Shown here piece by piece: positions 42,228 to 51,096 of a stretch of 64,000 nt of DNA. Positions within the stretch are counted from its first letter, which is position 1; every line of letters begins with the position of its first letter. Made by a program: the position numbers and the translations under genes. The DNA is taken from the NCBI RefSeq assembly GCF_900446695.1, contig NZ_UAVP01000003.1, forward strand, positions 744,001-808,000, given 5' to 3'. The notes below the pieces were generated by a model. It was given only the letters and a program-made list of their open reading frames with translations. It was not told the DNA's origin and ran no database searches. The DNA is from Capnocytophaga sputigena. Its GTDB lineage: Bacteria > Bacteroidota > Bacteroidia > Flavobacteriales > Flavobacteriaceae.

Positions 42228-42258
42228 CAAAAGTACAAATAATTTGCTAATTAGCAAA
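42228..42258 (-). promoter_or_regulatory. Promoter of the small outer-membrane protein gene
   Basis: On the minus strand TTTG (42255-42258), exactly 19 bases, then TACTTTTG (42228-42235). The -33 box is part of an AATTTGCTAATT repeat. Confidence 0.7.
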
Positions 42259-42274
42259 TTTACCTATCCATAAA

Positions 42275-42784
42275 TTAATTTTCTATCCAGCTGGCGTATT
42301 TGGGATAATTAGCCGCAGTACGCTCAATAAGAGCACGTTGTTCTTCGGTTACTTCTTTGATTTTCTTAGCGGGTACCCCTGCATAAAGGCTTCCCTTTTC
42401 TATATGGGTATTAGGAGGTACTACTGCTCCAGCAGCTATGATACTACCACTTTCCACCACACATCCGTCCATTACAATACTTCCCATTCCTATAAGCACC
42501 TCGTCTTCTATCGTACAACCGTGCACAATAGCGTTATGCCCTATAGAAACGCGATTGCCAATGGTAGTAGAATGTGTTTGATAAGTAGCGTGAATCACTA
42601 CACCGTCTTGGATATTGGTGTCATCGCCTATGCGAATGCTGTTCACATCACCGCGAATGACGGCGTTATACCACACAGTACAACGGTCGCCTAACTGCAC
42701 ATCGCCTGTGAGGGTTGCATTTTCGGCAAAAAAGCAACCTTCCCCGAAGGTAGGTTGCTTTCCGTTAATTTTCTTAACTAACAT
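42275..42784 (-). CDS. Gamma-type carbonic anhydrase family protein
   Basis: This 169-residue left-handed beta-helix protein is built from hexapeptide repeats (for example 'ATLTGDVQLGDRCTVWYNAVIRG'). It keeps the three metal-binding histidines in 'VVIHATYQT' and 'SIGHNAIVHGC'. The family (YrdA/PaaY-like) includes zinc or iron enzymes and proteins of unknown activity. It is cytoplasmic, and the protein probably trimerises. The length is normal. It is last in a minus-strand run with bioB, the DUF3820 gene and a small membrane gene, with 20 bases to the preceding gene. Carbonic anhydrase activity would suit a CO2-requiring organism, but that is inference. Confidence 0.88.
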   Translation of the reverse strand: MLVKKINGKQPTFGEGCFFAENATLTGDVQLGDRCTVWYNAVIRGDVNSIRIGDDTNIQDGVVIHATYQTHSTTIGNRVSIGHNAIVHGCTIEDEVLIGMGSIVMDGCVVESGSIIAAGAVVPPNTHIEKGSLYAGVPAKKIKEVTEEQRALIERTAANYPKYASWIEN

Positions 42785-42804
42785 TCGTTTTAGGTTTTAG
42801 AGAT

Positions 42805-43011
42805 TTAATTTTCAGTAGTTCCTTCTGCTTCAGCATTACGACCAAGGAACCACAAAATTCCTCCTACTACAATTAAAGCTATTTTGATACCCCAAGCTAC
42901 ACCATCTCCCCATTCATAAATCCAGAAAAGGAGTTTAGGTACATAGTTAAAGAAATCTAGCACAATTGCTAATACTCCTAAGAGTAATAAGAATGAACCA
43001 AAATTTTTCAT
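42805..43011 (-). CDS. Small membrane protein, unknown function
   Basis: This 68-residue protein has two hydrophobic segments (about 4-24 and 40-60) separated by 'FNYVPKLLFWIYEWGDGVAWG', and a short acidic tail (EAEGTTEN). Similar small two-helix proteins are common in Bacteroidota, but I cannot name a family. It sits between the DUF3820 and carbonic-anhydrase-like genes on the same strand. The A-rich sequence before its ATG and the coherent hydrophobic profile support it as a real gene. Confidence 0.65.
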   Translation of the reverse strand: MKNFGSFLLLLGVLAIVLDFFNYVPKLLFWIYEWGDGVAWGIKIALIVVGGILWFLGRNAEAEGTTEN

Positions 43012-43094
43012 ATATAATTGTTTTTATTTGTTACTTTGTTTTTGAAAAGCTCCCTCACATAGGTGGTATCATAGAGTTGTATGTACTATGTGCT

Positions 43095-43319
43095 TTAATT
43101 ATTAGCAGTTAGCGTCTTAAGATTATCTATTATCTCTTGTAACCCATTGGTTTTAATCTCAAAAGTAGTTGCTAATAGCATTCCTAACTTCCCTTTGGGA
43201 AATCCTTGGGTGCTGAACCACTCGAGGTAATAGGAAGGCAAATCGGCTATCATAGTCCCCTTGTACTTGCCATAAGGCATTGGGGTTGTGATGATTTCTT
43301 TGAGAATTTCAGGGTTCAT
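43095..43319 (-). CDS. DUF3820 family protein
   Basis: This 74-residue cytoplasmic protein has the family signature 'MPYGKYKGTMIADLPSYYLEWF' (about 14-35), split here by family convention into 'MPYGKYKG' and 'LPxxYLxWF'. The function of DUF3820 is unknown; related short domains occur near nucleic-acid enzymes. It lies 24 bases after bioB on the same strand, without an obvious promoter of its own, so it is probably co-transcribed with bioB. The short gap holds a piece of the GCAAATT repeat. Confidence 0.8.
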   Translation of the reverse strand: MNPEILKEIITTPMPYGKYKGTMIADLPSYYLEWFSTQGFPKGKLGMLLATTFEIKTNGLQEIIDNLKTLTANN

Positions 43320-43343
43320 AGAATTAGAAAATTAGCAAATTTA

Positions 43344-44477
43344 TTAGTGTGCTATTTTAACCATTTTTCTCTTTTCTTCATTGCGCTCTATTTTGTGGTT
43401 AGGGCGCGTCCATTTAGGATTTTCACCTAAGGAGTGATATTGAGAGTCGGCTGCTTCTACAGTATGGGGTTGTGGGTGTGTTTCGAATGGTTTTTGGATG
43501 CGCATTCCTAATACACCGAGCATTTGCATATCTTCATTGATATCGGGGTTAGGAGTGGTGAGGAGTTTATCGCCTGCGAAAATAGAGTTAGCTCCCGCAA
43601 AGAAACACAAGGCTTGCCCTTCTTGACTCATTTGGGTACGACCTGCGGAAAGACGCACTTGCGATTGAGGCATCACGATACGTGCGGTAGCTACCATACG
43701 CACCATCTCGAAGATATCTACGGGCTCACAATCTTCTAAAGGCGTTCCTTCTACGGGCACTAAGGCATTGATAGGCACTGACTCGGGTTGTGGATTGAGC
43801 GTAGAAAGCGCTACAAGCATACCCGCGCGGTCTTCGAGTGATTCACCCATACCAATGATACCTCCACTGCACACAGTGATATTGGTTTTGCGCACATTGT
43901 CAATCGTTTTGAGGCGGTCGTCATAACTACGAGTAGAGATAATTTCTTTGTAGTATTCTTCTGAAGTATCGAGGTTGTGATTGTAAGCATACAAGCCCGC
44001 TTCTGCCAAGCGTTTGGCTTGATTTTCGGTAATCATACCAAGGGTACAACACACTTCCATATCGAGTTTGTTGATAGTGCGTACCATTTCGAGTACTTGT
44101 TCAAACTCAGGACCATCTTTCACATTACGCCACGCTGCCCCCATACACACACGCGAAGCTCCTGCTGATTTAGCGCGGAGCGCTTGGGCTTTTACGTGAG
44201 TAACACTCATCATATCGGTGTTTTCTATTTTTACTTCGGTTTCATAACGCGCTGATTGCGGACAATAAGCACAGTCTTCGGAGCAGCCTCCTGTTTTGAT
44301 AGAAAGGAGGGTAGAGACTTGTACTGAGTTGGGGTCGTGGTATTTACGGTGTACGGTAGCAGCTTCGTAGAGCAACTCCATTAGGGGTTTGTTGTAAATA
44401 GCGACGATTTCTTCTTTTGTCCAGTTATGGCGTGTTTGGGCATTGTTACAGCCGCAAGTATGTTGATTTTCACACAT
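43344..44477 (-). CDS. bioB: Biotin synthase
   Basis: BioB is a radical-SAM enzyme that inserts sulfur into dethiobiotin to form biotin, in the cytoplasm. The [4Fe-4S] SAM-binding motif CxxxCxxC is present in '[16 protein letters not shown]' (near residues 62-77). '[14 protein letters not shown]' and '[34 protein letters not shown]' regions mark the second cluster site. The 377-residue length is slightly long because of a His-rich C-terminal extension after about residue 340. No other bio genes are nearby. A consensus promoter lies upstream (44499-44529). Confidence 0.96.
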   Translation of the reverse strand: MCENQHTCGCNNAQTRHNWTKEEIVAIYNKPLMELLYEAATVHRKYHDPNSVQVSTLLSIKTGGCSEDCAYCPQSARYETEVKIENTDMMSVTHVKAQALRAKSAGASRVCMGAAWRNVKDGPEFEQVLEMVRTINKLDMEVCCTLGMITENQAKRLAEAGLYAYNHNLDTSEEYYKEIISTRSYDDRLKTIDNVRKTNITVCSGGIIGMGESLEDRAGMLVALSTLNPQPESVPINALVPVEGTPLEDCEPVDIFEMVRMVATARIVMPQSQVRLSAGRTQMSQEGQALCFFAGANSIFAGDKLLTTPNPDINEDMQMLGVLGMRIQKPFETHPQPHTVEAADSQYHSLGENPKWTRPNHKIERNEEKRKMVKIAH

Positions 44478-44498
44478 AGTTTTTCTTTATTTTTGGGG

Positions 44499-44529
44499 CA
44501 AAGGTAGTAAATTAATTACGAATGACAAA
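44499..44529 (-). promoter_or_regulatory. Promoter of bioB
   Basis: On the minus strand TTTG (44526-44529), exactly 19 bases, then TACCTTTG (44499-44506). The -33 box is within an ACGAATG/ACAAATT heptad array. Confidence 0.7.
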
Positions 44530-44543
44530 TTACGAAATTACGA
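44518..44543. repeat. Heptad array upstream of bioB
   Basis: ACGAATG, ACAAATT, ACGAAAT and then TACGAAA. It is the same unit class as at coaE and actB, here overlapping a promoter instead of a coding end. Confidence 0.65.
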
Positions 44544-44560
44544 AAGTGTGTGACGCAATA

Positions 44561-45235
44561 TTAACTTTTAACCATTGCTAAGATTTTTTGTACTTGTTCC
44601 TCTATGGTAAGATTGGTATTATCAATAACAATAGCATCATCGGCTTTTTTGAGGGGAGATTCTTTGCGAGTGGTATCGATATGGTCGCGGTGCTGGATGT
44701 TGGCGAGGACTTCATCAAATGATGCGTTATCACCTTTGGCTTGTAACTCTTTATAACGGCGCTGGGCACGTACTTGTTCGCTGGCAGTCATAAATATTTT
44801 AAGTTCAGCCTCAGGGAATACAGTAGTACCAATATCACGCCCGTCCATTACAATACCTTTGTCTTTCCCCATTTTGCGTTGGAGGTCTACTAAATAAGTG
44901 CGCACTTCAGGTTGTTTGGCAACTTCACTCACCCAATTGGCTATCTCTATACCACGGATATCAGTTTCAATATTTTTACCGTTCAAATAGATTTCAGAAA
45001 ATCCTAATTCGGGGTTGTAGACGAACTTTATTTCTGATTTTCTTAAATCTTTCATCAGGGATTTTACTTCGATACCTGAGGTAGAAACATAGCCTTTTTC
45101 TAAAGCTAAATAAGTAACGGCGCGGTACATCGCACCAGTATCAATATAAACGTAGCCTAATGCTTTGGCTACAGCTTTGGCAGTAGTACTTTTTCCGGTT
45201 GACGAATAGCCGTCAATGGCAATAATAATATTCAT
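44561..45235 (-). CDS. cmk: Cytidylate kinase
   Basis: Cmk transfers phosphate from ATP to CMP or dCMP in the cytoplasm. The P-loop 'IDGYSSTGKSTTAKAVA' is at residues of about 7-23, 'YVYIDTGAMYRAVTYLAL' at about 28-45, and 'GIVMDGRDIGTTVFPEAELKIFMTAS' contains the nucleotide-binding and LID region. The 224-residue length is normal. The start (45235) abuts a TTAGGTA heptad array, and the hemH stop is only six bases upstream, so hemH and cmk are probably co-transcribed. Confidence 0.95.
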   Translation of the reverse strand: MNIIIAIDGYSSTGKSTTAKAVAKALGYVYIDTGAMYRAVTYLALEKGYVSTSGIEVKSLMKDLRKSEIKFVYNPELGFSEIYLNGKNIETDIRGIEIANWVSEVAKQPEVRTYLVDLQRKMGKDKGIVMDGRDIGTTVFPEAELKIFMTASEQVRAQRRYKELQAKGDNASFDEVLANIQHRDHIDTTRKESPLKKADDAIVIDNTNLTIEEQVQKILAMVKS

Positions 45236-45262
45236 TAGATGTTAGGTATTAGGTGTTAAGTA
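45235..45262. repeat. Heptad array at the hemH/cmk junction
   Basis: TTAGATG, TTAGGTA, TTAGGTG and TTAAGTA on the plus strand. On the coding (minus) strand each unit carries TAA. The hemH stop (45242-45244) and its last residues (LTPNT) come from the array. Confidence 0.85.
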
Positions 45263-46276
45263 TTCATTAATCCATTTACTAAGGGCTTGTACCCACAAAT
45301 TAGAATCGTTGAGGCAGGGAATCATTTTGAATTCTTCACCGCCGTTTTCACGGAAGGTTTGTCCGCCCACCATTTCTATTTCTTCGAGTGTTTCTACACA
45401 ATCGGCAACAAAAGCTGGAGTAATAACTGCTAATTTCTTTACTCCTTGTTGGGCTAATTGGGCTATTTTATCGGATGTAAAGGGGGTAATCCACTTATCA
45501 ATACCTAAACGCGATTGGAATGATTGTGAATAAGTTCCTTTTTGCAAGCCCAATTTTTCAGCTAACAAACGAGTGGTTTCAAAGCAATGACTTCGGTAAC
45601 AATATTTTCCTTCCTCACTATAAGGGTCACAACAAGTGGTACCTTCCAATATTTTTTTGTGGGCAGGCGTAGGGGTAGTTTTGTACAAATGGCGTTTGGG
45701 TACTCCGTGATAAGAGAACAGTAGATGGTCGCAAGGATTGTGTTCTAAGTGCTTGCGAGTTACTTCGGCTAATGCCTCAATATACTCGGGGCGGTGAAAG
45801 AAAGCTGGAAACTCTATAAGTTTCATTTTTGGAAACTGCTTTTTTACCAATTGGTGAGCAAGTACCTCAATAGTTTGAGTAGTTGCCATTGCATATTGGG
45901 GATAGAGAGGCATCAAAAGCACCTCATCTACTCCTTGGTCGTGCAACTGTTGTAACCCATTGGCTATACTAGGATTACCATAGCGCATAGCCATTACAAC
46001 GGGGATAGAGACTTGCTGTTGTATTTTTTCAGTGAGTCGCTTGGTGATTACAATGAGAGGAGAGCCTTCGTCCCACCATATTTTTTGATAAGCTTTGCTT
46101 GTTTTGGGCGGACGTGTATTGAGGATGATGCCGTGTACCAAAGCGTAACGCAATAGGTAAGGTAAATCAATGACGTACTTGTCCATCAAAAATTGTTTTA
46201 GGTATCGCTTGATGTCCTTAATAGAGAAGGAGTCGGGAGATCCTAAATTTACGAGTAATACTCCTTTTTTAGGCAT
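45242..46276 (-). CDS. hemH: Ferrochelatase
   Basis: HemH inserts ferrous iron into protoporphyrin IX to make heme. 'KKGVLLVNLGSPDSFSIKDI' opens the protein, and the catalytic region 'LLFSYHGVPKRHL' (near residues 185-197) contains the invariant histidine. 'PAFVADCVETLEEI' carries the conserved glutamate side of the active site. Four cysteines (CC in 'GTTCCDPYSEEG', then 'CYRSHCFE') may relate to an iron-sulfur site seen in some ferrochelatases, but this is uncertain. The 344-residue length is normal. It lies between ftsW and cmk. Heme supply suits the cytochromes of alternative complex III in the same window. Confidence 0.95.
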   Translation of the reverse strand: MPKKGVLLVNLGSPDSFSIKDIKRYLKQFLMDKYVIDLPYLLRYALVHGIILNTRPPKTSKAYQKIWWDEGSPLIVITKRLTEKIQQQVSIPVVMAMRYGNPSIANGLQQLHDQGVDEVLLMPLYPQYAMATTQTIEVLAHQLVKKQFPKMKLIEFPAFFHRPEYIEALAEVTRKHLEHNPCDHLLFSYHGVPKRHLYKTTPTPAHKKILEGTTCCDPYSEEGKYCYRSHCFETTRLLAEKLGLQKGTYSQSFQSRLGIDKWITPFTSDKIAQLAQQGVKKLAVITPAFVADCVETLEEIEMVGGQTFRENGGEEFKMIPCLNDSNLWVQALSKWINEYLTPNT

Positions 46277-46312
46277 TTTTTAGTTAAGTGAAAAGTTAAA
46301 AAGTGAGAATGT

Positions 46313-47545
46313 TTATTCAACATTAGTGTTTTTCTTCATTTGGCGTAGAGCACTTTCAGCGAGTTCTTCTTCTATATCGGCTTCAGTTTTGTCTTTTTCC
46401 ATTTTGCCGTCTTTGCGCTTTTGTACACTTACGGAAAGAATTCCTCCTAAAGCTATACAAGTTACTAAAAATGAGGTTCCCCCACTACTGATAAGTGGGA
46501 GGTTCTGCCCCGTAACAGGGAAGAGTTCTACTGCTACTCCCATATTGATAACTGCTTGCAGAAGTATGGGGATACCTAAACCTAACGCTAATAATTGACC
46601 ATATAGGGTGGGTGCTTTGAGCGAAATTGCTACAATGCGAACGAGCAATAGTATGTAGAGTAACATTATGAATATGGCTCCTACAGTTCCCCATTCTTCG
46701 GTGATGATAGCAAAGATAAAGTCGGAAGAGCTTTGAGGAAGGAAGTTTTTCATTGTGCTTTTGCCAGGACCTTGACCTAAGCCTATACCTTTGGCTATTG
46801 CCATTTTAGAACGCTCAATTTGGTAACCTTCTTTTTCATCTTCACTTGCTGTAAAGGATTCAATACGACTCATCCACGTATCTACCCTATTAGGAAAAGC
46901 ATCGGGGAAGGCTTTTACCACCAAAAAGAATAGTCCTAAAAAAGCTATTGCAATGAGCATAGCTGAGAGAATATGTTTAAAAGGGAATCGTCCTAAAAAA
47001 ATGAGGATAAGTACTGAGGTGAGTATCAGTACGGCAGTAGAGAGGTTGGATATCATTACCAAAGCTGTAATTGTTCCTACTGGAAGCCACAAGGGTAAGA
47101 TAGTTTCTTTGAAGGTGAGTTTTTTGCCGTAAGTTTTGGTTAAATAAGAAGCTACATAAGCCATTAACACTACTAAAGCAAAGGCAGAAGGCTGGAAAGA
47201 AAAGAAGCCAAAGTTCAACCAGCGGCTAGCATTGGCTCCCTCAATGGTCGTCCCCGTAAAAAGAGCCATCAAAAGAAATAGTACAGCGACAGGAATTAGC
47301 AGTTTAGCTGCCAAACGGAATCGAGTGTAAGAAATTTTATGCATTCCATAAAGAACAAAAAAACCTACTACTACGAAAACCAGCTGCTTAAATAGATAGC
47401 CAGTAGGAGTTCCTTTTCCTACCACATATACCAAATTGGTACTAGTGCTATAGACGGCTACAAGAGTGGCAAGGCTAAATATAAGTATGAGTGCCCATAA
47501 CCCTTTGTCTCCTTTGATGTGTTTAGATAACCATTCTTGCATCAC
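46313..47545 (-). CDS. ftsW: Septal peptidoglycan polymerase FtsW
   Basis: This is a SEDS-family glycosyltransferase that polymerises lipid II at the division septum. About ten membrane segments are seen in 410 residues. Family motifs include 'DFIFAIITEEWGTVGAIF' (near 265-282) and the C-terminal 'TGQNLPLISSGGTSFLV' (near 345-361). Adjacency to murD (12 bases) identifies it as FtsW, not RodA. The cytoplasmic tail is acidic and lysine-rich. In related genomes murG follows. Here hemH does, so the division/cell-wall cluster is broken at this point. Confidence 0.92.
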   Translation of the reverse strand: MMQEWLSKHIKGDKGLWALILIFSLATLVAVYSTSTNLVYVVGKGTPTGYLFKQLVFVVVGFFVLYGMHKISYTRFRLAAKLLIPVAVLFLLMALFTGTTIEGANASRWLNFGFFSFQPSAFALVVLMAYVASYLTKTYGKKLTFKETILPLWLPVGTITALVMISNLSTAVLILTSVLILIFLGRFPFKHILSAMLIAIAFLGLFFLVVKAFPDAFPNRVDTWMSRIESFTASEDEKEGYQIERSKMAIAKGIGLGQGPGKSTMKNFLPQSSSDFIFAIITEEWGTVGAIFIMLLYILLLVRIVAISLKAPTLYGQLLALGLGIPILLQAVINMGVAVELFPVTGQNLPLISSGGTSFLVTCIALGGILSVSVQKRKDGKMEKDKTEADIEEELAESALRQMKKNTNVE

Positions 47546-47556
47546 TAAAATAGAGA

Positions 47557-48900
47557 TTACAAGCGAGCTACCGCTGCTTTAAATTGGTCGCCACGATCTT
47601 CGTAACTTTTGAATAAATCGAAACTTGCACAAGCAGGTGAGAGCAATACAGTATCACCTTCGGTAGCAAACTTTTTGGCAATTCTTACAGCTTCATCCAT
47701 AGATTGAGTTTCTATCATTTCTTTTCCGCTATTGCTAAAAGAGCGCAAGATAGGTTCGTTATCAACGCCCAAGCACACGATAGCTTTTACTTTTTCGTGT
47801 ACGTAGGGGAGCAAGGCATTATAGTCGTTGCCTTTATCTTGACCACCTACAATCCACACGATAGGAGTTTTGATCGTATCGAGTGCAAAATACACTGAGT
47901 TTACATTGGTTGCTTTAGAGTCGTTCACATAAGTAACGCCCTCTACTACTTTTACCTCTTCAAGGCGGTGGTCTACTCCTTTGAAGCCTTTAAGGCTGTC
48001 GCGCAAAGAGTTGTTGCGAATATTTACCAAGCGGGCTGCTACACTTGCAGCCATTGTATTTTTGATATTGTGCTTACCACGCAAGCTGATTTCTTCTACA
48101 TCAATTTCAGTAGTTTCAGCAGTTTGATTTTCTAACATAATGTGTATTTTGTTATCTTTTAAGAAAGCTCCGTAAGGGAGTTCTTTTTCTATGGAAAATG
48201 GTATGAGTTTAACTTTTAGGATGTGATTTTGCAACCACTCTTCAATGACTGGGTCATCGGCATCGTAGATGAGGTAATCGTTTTCAGTTTGATTCATCGC
48301 GATGCGGAATTTAGAGGCTATATAGTTTTCAAACTTATAGTCGTATCTATCCAAATGATCGGGGGTTATATTGAGCAACACCGCAATATGAGGGGCAAAA
48401 TGCTCAATGCCATCCAACTGAAAGCTACTAATTTCAAGCACATAATAGGGTGGATTTTCGGTAGCTACTAATTCGGCGAAGCTATAGCCTATATTGCCGC
48501 CCAAACCTACTTGCAAGCCTGCATCTTTAAATATTTGATGGGTGAGCAAAGTAGTGGTGGTCTTGCCATTACTACCTGTGATACCTACAATAAGACTATG
48601 TGTATATTCACTGGCAAATTCTATTTCCGAGATAATGCGAATACCTTTCTCGCGAGCTTTTTTCACGATAGGAGCTTTATCGGGAATACCAGGACTTTTC
48701 ATAATCACATCGGCAGAGAGGATTTTCTCTTCGGTATGGAAGCCTTCTTCCCATTCTATACCCTCTTTGTTGAGGGTTTCACGGTAGTGAGGTTTGAGGG
48801 AATTTCTATCGGAAAGGAATACCTCCCAACCTTTTTGTTTACCCAAAATTGCGGTACCTACACCACTCTCACCACCACCTAATATTACTAAGCGTTTCAT
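47557..48900 (-). CDS. murD: UDP-N-acetylmuramoyl-L-alanine--D-glutamate ligase
   Basis: MurD adds D-glutamate to UDP-MurNAc-L-Ala in peptidoglycan precursor synthesis. An N-terminal Rossmann-like domain begins 'KRLVILGGGESGVGTAILG'. The ATP-binding P-loop is 'GITGSNGKTTTTLLTHQ' (near residues 108-124). 'LLNITPDHLDRYDYKFENYIASKFRI' and 'VDHRLEEV...YVNDSKATN' carry conserved catalytic and glutamate-domain residues. The 447-residue length is normal. The start at 48900 is followed upstream by a consensus promoter (48942-48972) whose -33 box is in an AATTTGC repeat. It leads the murD-ftsW-hemH-cmk run. Confidence 0.96.
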   Translation of the reverse strand: MKRLVILGGGESGVGTAILGKQKGWEVFLSDRNSLKPHYRETLNKEGIEWEEGFHTEEKILSADVIMKSPGIPDKAPIVKKAREKGIRIISEIEFASEYTHSLIVGITGSNGKTTTTLLTHQIFKDAGLQVGLGGNIGYSFAELVATENPPYYVLEISSFQLDGIEHFAPHIAVLLNITPDHLDRYDYKFENYIASKFRIAMNQTENDYLIYDADDPVIEEWLQNHILKVKLIPFSIEKELPYGAFLKDNKIHIMLENQTAETTEIDVEEISLRGKHNIKNTMAASVAARLVNIRNNSLRDSLKGFKGVDHRLEEVKVVEGVTYVNDSKATNVNSVYFALDTIKTPIVWIVGGQDKGNDYNALLPYVHEKVKAIVCLGVDNEPILRSFSNSGKEMIETQSMDEAVRIAKKFATEGDTVLLSPACASFDLFKSYEDRGDQFKAAVARL

Positions 48901-48941
48901 TATTAAATCCTTTATTGATAAGGAAAACTATTATTTTGCCG

Positions 48942-48972
48942 CAAAGGTAAGAATAATTTGTCAATTAGCAAA
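48942..48972 (-). promoter_or_regulatory. Promoter of murD
   Basis: On the minus strand TTTG (48969-48972), exactly 19 bases, then TACCTTTG (48942-48949). The -33 box lies in a TTTGCTAATT repeat. Confidence 0.7.
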
Positions 48973-49013
48973 TTTGGAGATTTACTTCTCACGGCATTCG
49001 CATTTAAAATCCT

Positions 49014-49046
49014 CACCCCGTTCCCCTCTCCCAAGGAGAGGGGGCA
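49014..49046. repeat. C/G-rich palindromic repeat
   Basis: CCCCTCTCC and GGAGAGGGG arms flank CAA in otherwise A/T-rich surroundings. It is similar to the insert inside actB at 2826-2856. Confidence 0.6.
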
Positions 49047-49166
49047 AGGCATAAAAACAAGTTTCCCTCAAAAAATATCTAATATTTCTTACTATTACAA
49101 CCTTTATTCTCAAGATATATAGGTTATTGTTTTAAATACAAACGCCGTATGTTGTTTGAATATTTT

Positions 49167-49198
49167 TTTGTTGATTTACTAATTAATCTGTACCTTTG
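49167..49198 (+). promoter_or_regulatory. Promoter of the 58-residue membrane gene and gapN
   Basis: TTTG (49167-49170), 20 bases, then TACCTTTG (49191-49198), about 36 bases before the ATG. Confidence 0.65.
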
Positions 49199-49233
49199 CC
49201 TTTTGTAACCAACATTATATAGAATATTATACT

Positions 49234-49410
49234 ATGAATAAGAATACAGTTTTGGGGTGGGCAACCCTTATAATGATTATAGTAGGTTTAGGGCTTATTG
49301 CCTTAGGAGCCTTTAAATACAATGAAGTTGCAGGCTTTGGCTTTGGAGCTGTAGGCATTGGGTTCTTTGCTATTGCGTGGGTGTTCAACGCCCTTAAAGG
49401 AAGAGTTTAG
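49234..49410 (+). CDS. Small two-helix membrane protein (CAL67264-like)
   Basis: This 58-residue protein begins MNKNTVLGWATLIMIIVGLG and consists of two hydrophobic helices (about 7-26 and 34-53) around a short polar turn, ending in KGRV. Its composition and the 'GFGAVGIGFFAIAWVFNALKGR' end recall a short family of flavobacterial membrane proteins (CAL67264 type), recognised from memory and not confirmed. It has a good promoter and an in-frame start, and precedes gapN on the same strand by 40 bases that are a heptad array (49411-49445). Confidence 0.7.
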   Translation: MNKNTVLGWATLIMIIVGLGLIALGAFKYNEVAGFGFGAVGIGFFAIAWVFNALKGRV

Positions 49411-49445
49411 AACAGATAACAAATAATAGATAACAGAAAAATAGA
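49411..49445. repeat. Heptad array between the small membrane gene and gapN
   Basis: AACAGAT, AACAAAT, AATAGAT, AACAGAA and AAATAGA. It starts directly after the stop codon of the small gene. Confidence 0.75.
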
Positions 49446-49450
49446 AAATT

Positions 49451-51025
49451 ATGATCATACCTGAACAATTTCAAGTAAAACCATTTCGCCAAGAGACTTA
49501 CCTCATCGATGGCGAACTCCGTGAGTGGAAAGGTGAATTTACAAATATCTACTCCACTATTTCTTCTACTGAAAAGTATGAACACACCCTCTTAGGCAGT
49601 GTGCCTTCACTGGGTGAAAACGATGCTTTAGAAGCCCTACATTCGGCTACTGAGGCTTATAACAAGGGCAAAGGTTTATGGCCTACAATGAAAGTGAAAG
49701 ACCGCATCAGCGCTATGCTAAAATTTGTAAAACAAATGGAAAAACAACGCGATGAGGTGGTAAAACTGATGATGTGGGAAATTGGTAAAAATCTAGACGA
49801 CTCTCGCAAAGAATTTGACCGTACGGTAGAGTATATCTATGACACTATCAATGCTTATAAGGAACTTGACAATGAATCGTCTAAATTCGTACGACGCGAT
49901 GGGGTGTACGCTCTTATTCGTCGTGGTCCTTTAGGAGTTGTACTTTGTTTAGGTCCTTACAACTACCCTCTAAATGAGACTTTTGCGCTTATCATTCCCG
50001 CACTTATTATGGGTAATACCGTTATTTTCAAACCCGCTAAACACGGGGTATTACTCTTTACGCCTCTATTGGAAGCCTTCCAAAATTCTTTCCCTCGCGG
50101 GGTGATTAACATTCTCTATGGGCGCGGTCGCACCGTTGCACCACCTATTATGCAAAGTGGCAAAGTGGATGTTTTGGCGCTCATAGGCAACAGCAAAACG
50201 GCTATTGCACTACAAGACCAGCACCCTAAGAAAAATCGTTTGCGCCTTGTTTTTGGTTTGGAAGCTAAAAACCCAGGAGTTATCCTTCCTGATGCTAACT
50301 TAGATTTGGCAGTAGACGAATGTGTGAAAGGAGCCTTATCGTTTAACGGACAGCGTTGTACAGCTCTGAAAATTCTCTATGTACACGCCAAAATAAAAGA
50401 TGAGTTTTTGAAGCGTTTTGCCGAAAAAGTAGATGCTCTCAAATTTGGTAATCCGTGGGATGAGAAAGTAGCCCTCACTCCCCTACCCGAGGTAGAAAAA
50501 CCTGCTTTCTTGCAAGAACTTATAGATGATGCGCTTGCTAAAGGGGCTACCATCCAAAACAAAAAAGGCGGTGAACGCACAGATAACTTTATCTTCCCAG
50601 CGGTACTCTACCCTGTTTCTAAGGAGATGAGAGTTTACAATGAGGAGCAGTTTGGACCCTTGGTACCTGTAAAACCTTTTTCAAACATCAACGAAATTAT
50701 TGATGAGATTTCGGATTCTAAATACGGACAGCAAATCAGTTTGTTTGGAGAAGACCCTCACGAGCTTTCCCCACTAATTGATATGCTGGTGAATATGCTC
50801 TGCCGCGTGAATTTGAACAGTTTATGTCAGCGAGGTCCAGATGTATTTCCATTCACTGGTAGAAAAGATTCGGCTGTGGGTACATTAAGCGTACACGATG
50901 CCTTGCGCTCATTCTCTATCCGTACTTTTGTATCGTTCCAAAACAACGACTACAACGACAAGATAGTAGAGAATTTATTGCGTACTGGTGCGTCTAACTT
51001 CATCAATACAGATTATATTCTTTAG
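49451..51025 (+). CDS. gapN: NADP-dependent glyceraldehyde-3-phosphate dehydrogenase (aldehyde dehydrogenase family)
   Basis: The non-phosphorylating enzyme oxidises glyceraldehyde-3-phosphate to 3-phosphoglycerate and makes NADPH, bypassing one ATP-yielding step of glycolysis. The aldehyde-dehydrogenase fold is clear: '[29 protein letters not shown]' (cofactor site), Glu271 in '[10 protein letters not shown]' and the catalytic Cys303 in '[10 protein letters not shown]'. The 524-residue length fits the Bacteroidota group annotated as GapN. The C-terminal stop lies in a TTAGGAG heptad array. Substrate is inferred from family resemblance; another phosphorylated or small aldehyde cannot be excluded. 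Confidence 0.82.
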   Translation: MIIPEQFQVKPFRQETYLIDGELREWKGEFTNIYSTISSTEKYEHTLLGSVPSLGENDALEALHSATEAYNKGKGLWPTMKVKDRISAMLKFVKQMEKQRDEVVKLMMWEIGKNLDDSRKEFDRTVEYIYDTINAYKELDNESSKFVRRDGVYALIRRGPLGVVLCLGPYNYPLNETFALIIPALIMGNTVIFKPAKHGVLLFTPLLEAFQNSFPRGVINILYGRGRTVAPPIMQSGKVDVLALIGNSKTAIALQDQHPKKNRLRLVFGLEAKNPGVILPDANLDLAVDECVKGALSFNGQRCTALKILYVHAKIKDEFLKRFAEKVDALKFGNPWDEKVALTPLPEVEKPAFLQELIDDALAKGATIQNKKGGERTDNFIFPAVLYPVSKEMRVYNEEQFGPLVPVKPFSNINEIIDEISDSKYGQQISLFGEDPHELSPLIDMLVNMLCRVNLNSLCQRGPDVFPFTGRKDSAVGTLSVHDALRSFSIRTFVSFQNNDYNDKIVENLLRTGASNFINTDYIL

Positions 51026-51042
51026 GAGTTAGGAATTAGAAA
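51022..51042. repeat. Heptad array at the end of gapN
   Basis: TTAGGAG, TTAGGAA and TTAGAAA. TAG occurs in three frames (51023, 51030, 51037), the first being the gapN stop. Confidence 0.8.
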
Positions 51043-51054
51043 ATAGTGATATAA

Positions 51055-51084
51055 CAAAAAGCTGTCTTTTGAGACAGCTTTTTT
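51055..51084. terminator. Bidirectional terminator after gapN
   Basis: AAAAAGCTGTCT and AGACAGCTTTTT arms with a 4-base loop, between converging gapN and the methyltransferase gene. Confidence 0.88.
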
Positions 51085-51096
51085 GTTATTTATCAA

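Larger units (their letters stand above)
48901..49233. other. Divergent intergenic region between murD and the 58-residue membrane gene
   Basis: The region holds the murD promoter (48942-48972), a C/G-rich palindromic element (49014-49046), and the rightward promoter (49167-49198). No reading frame is supported. Confidence 0.6.
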
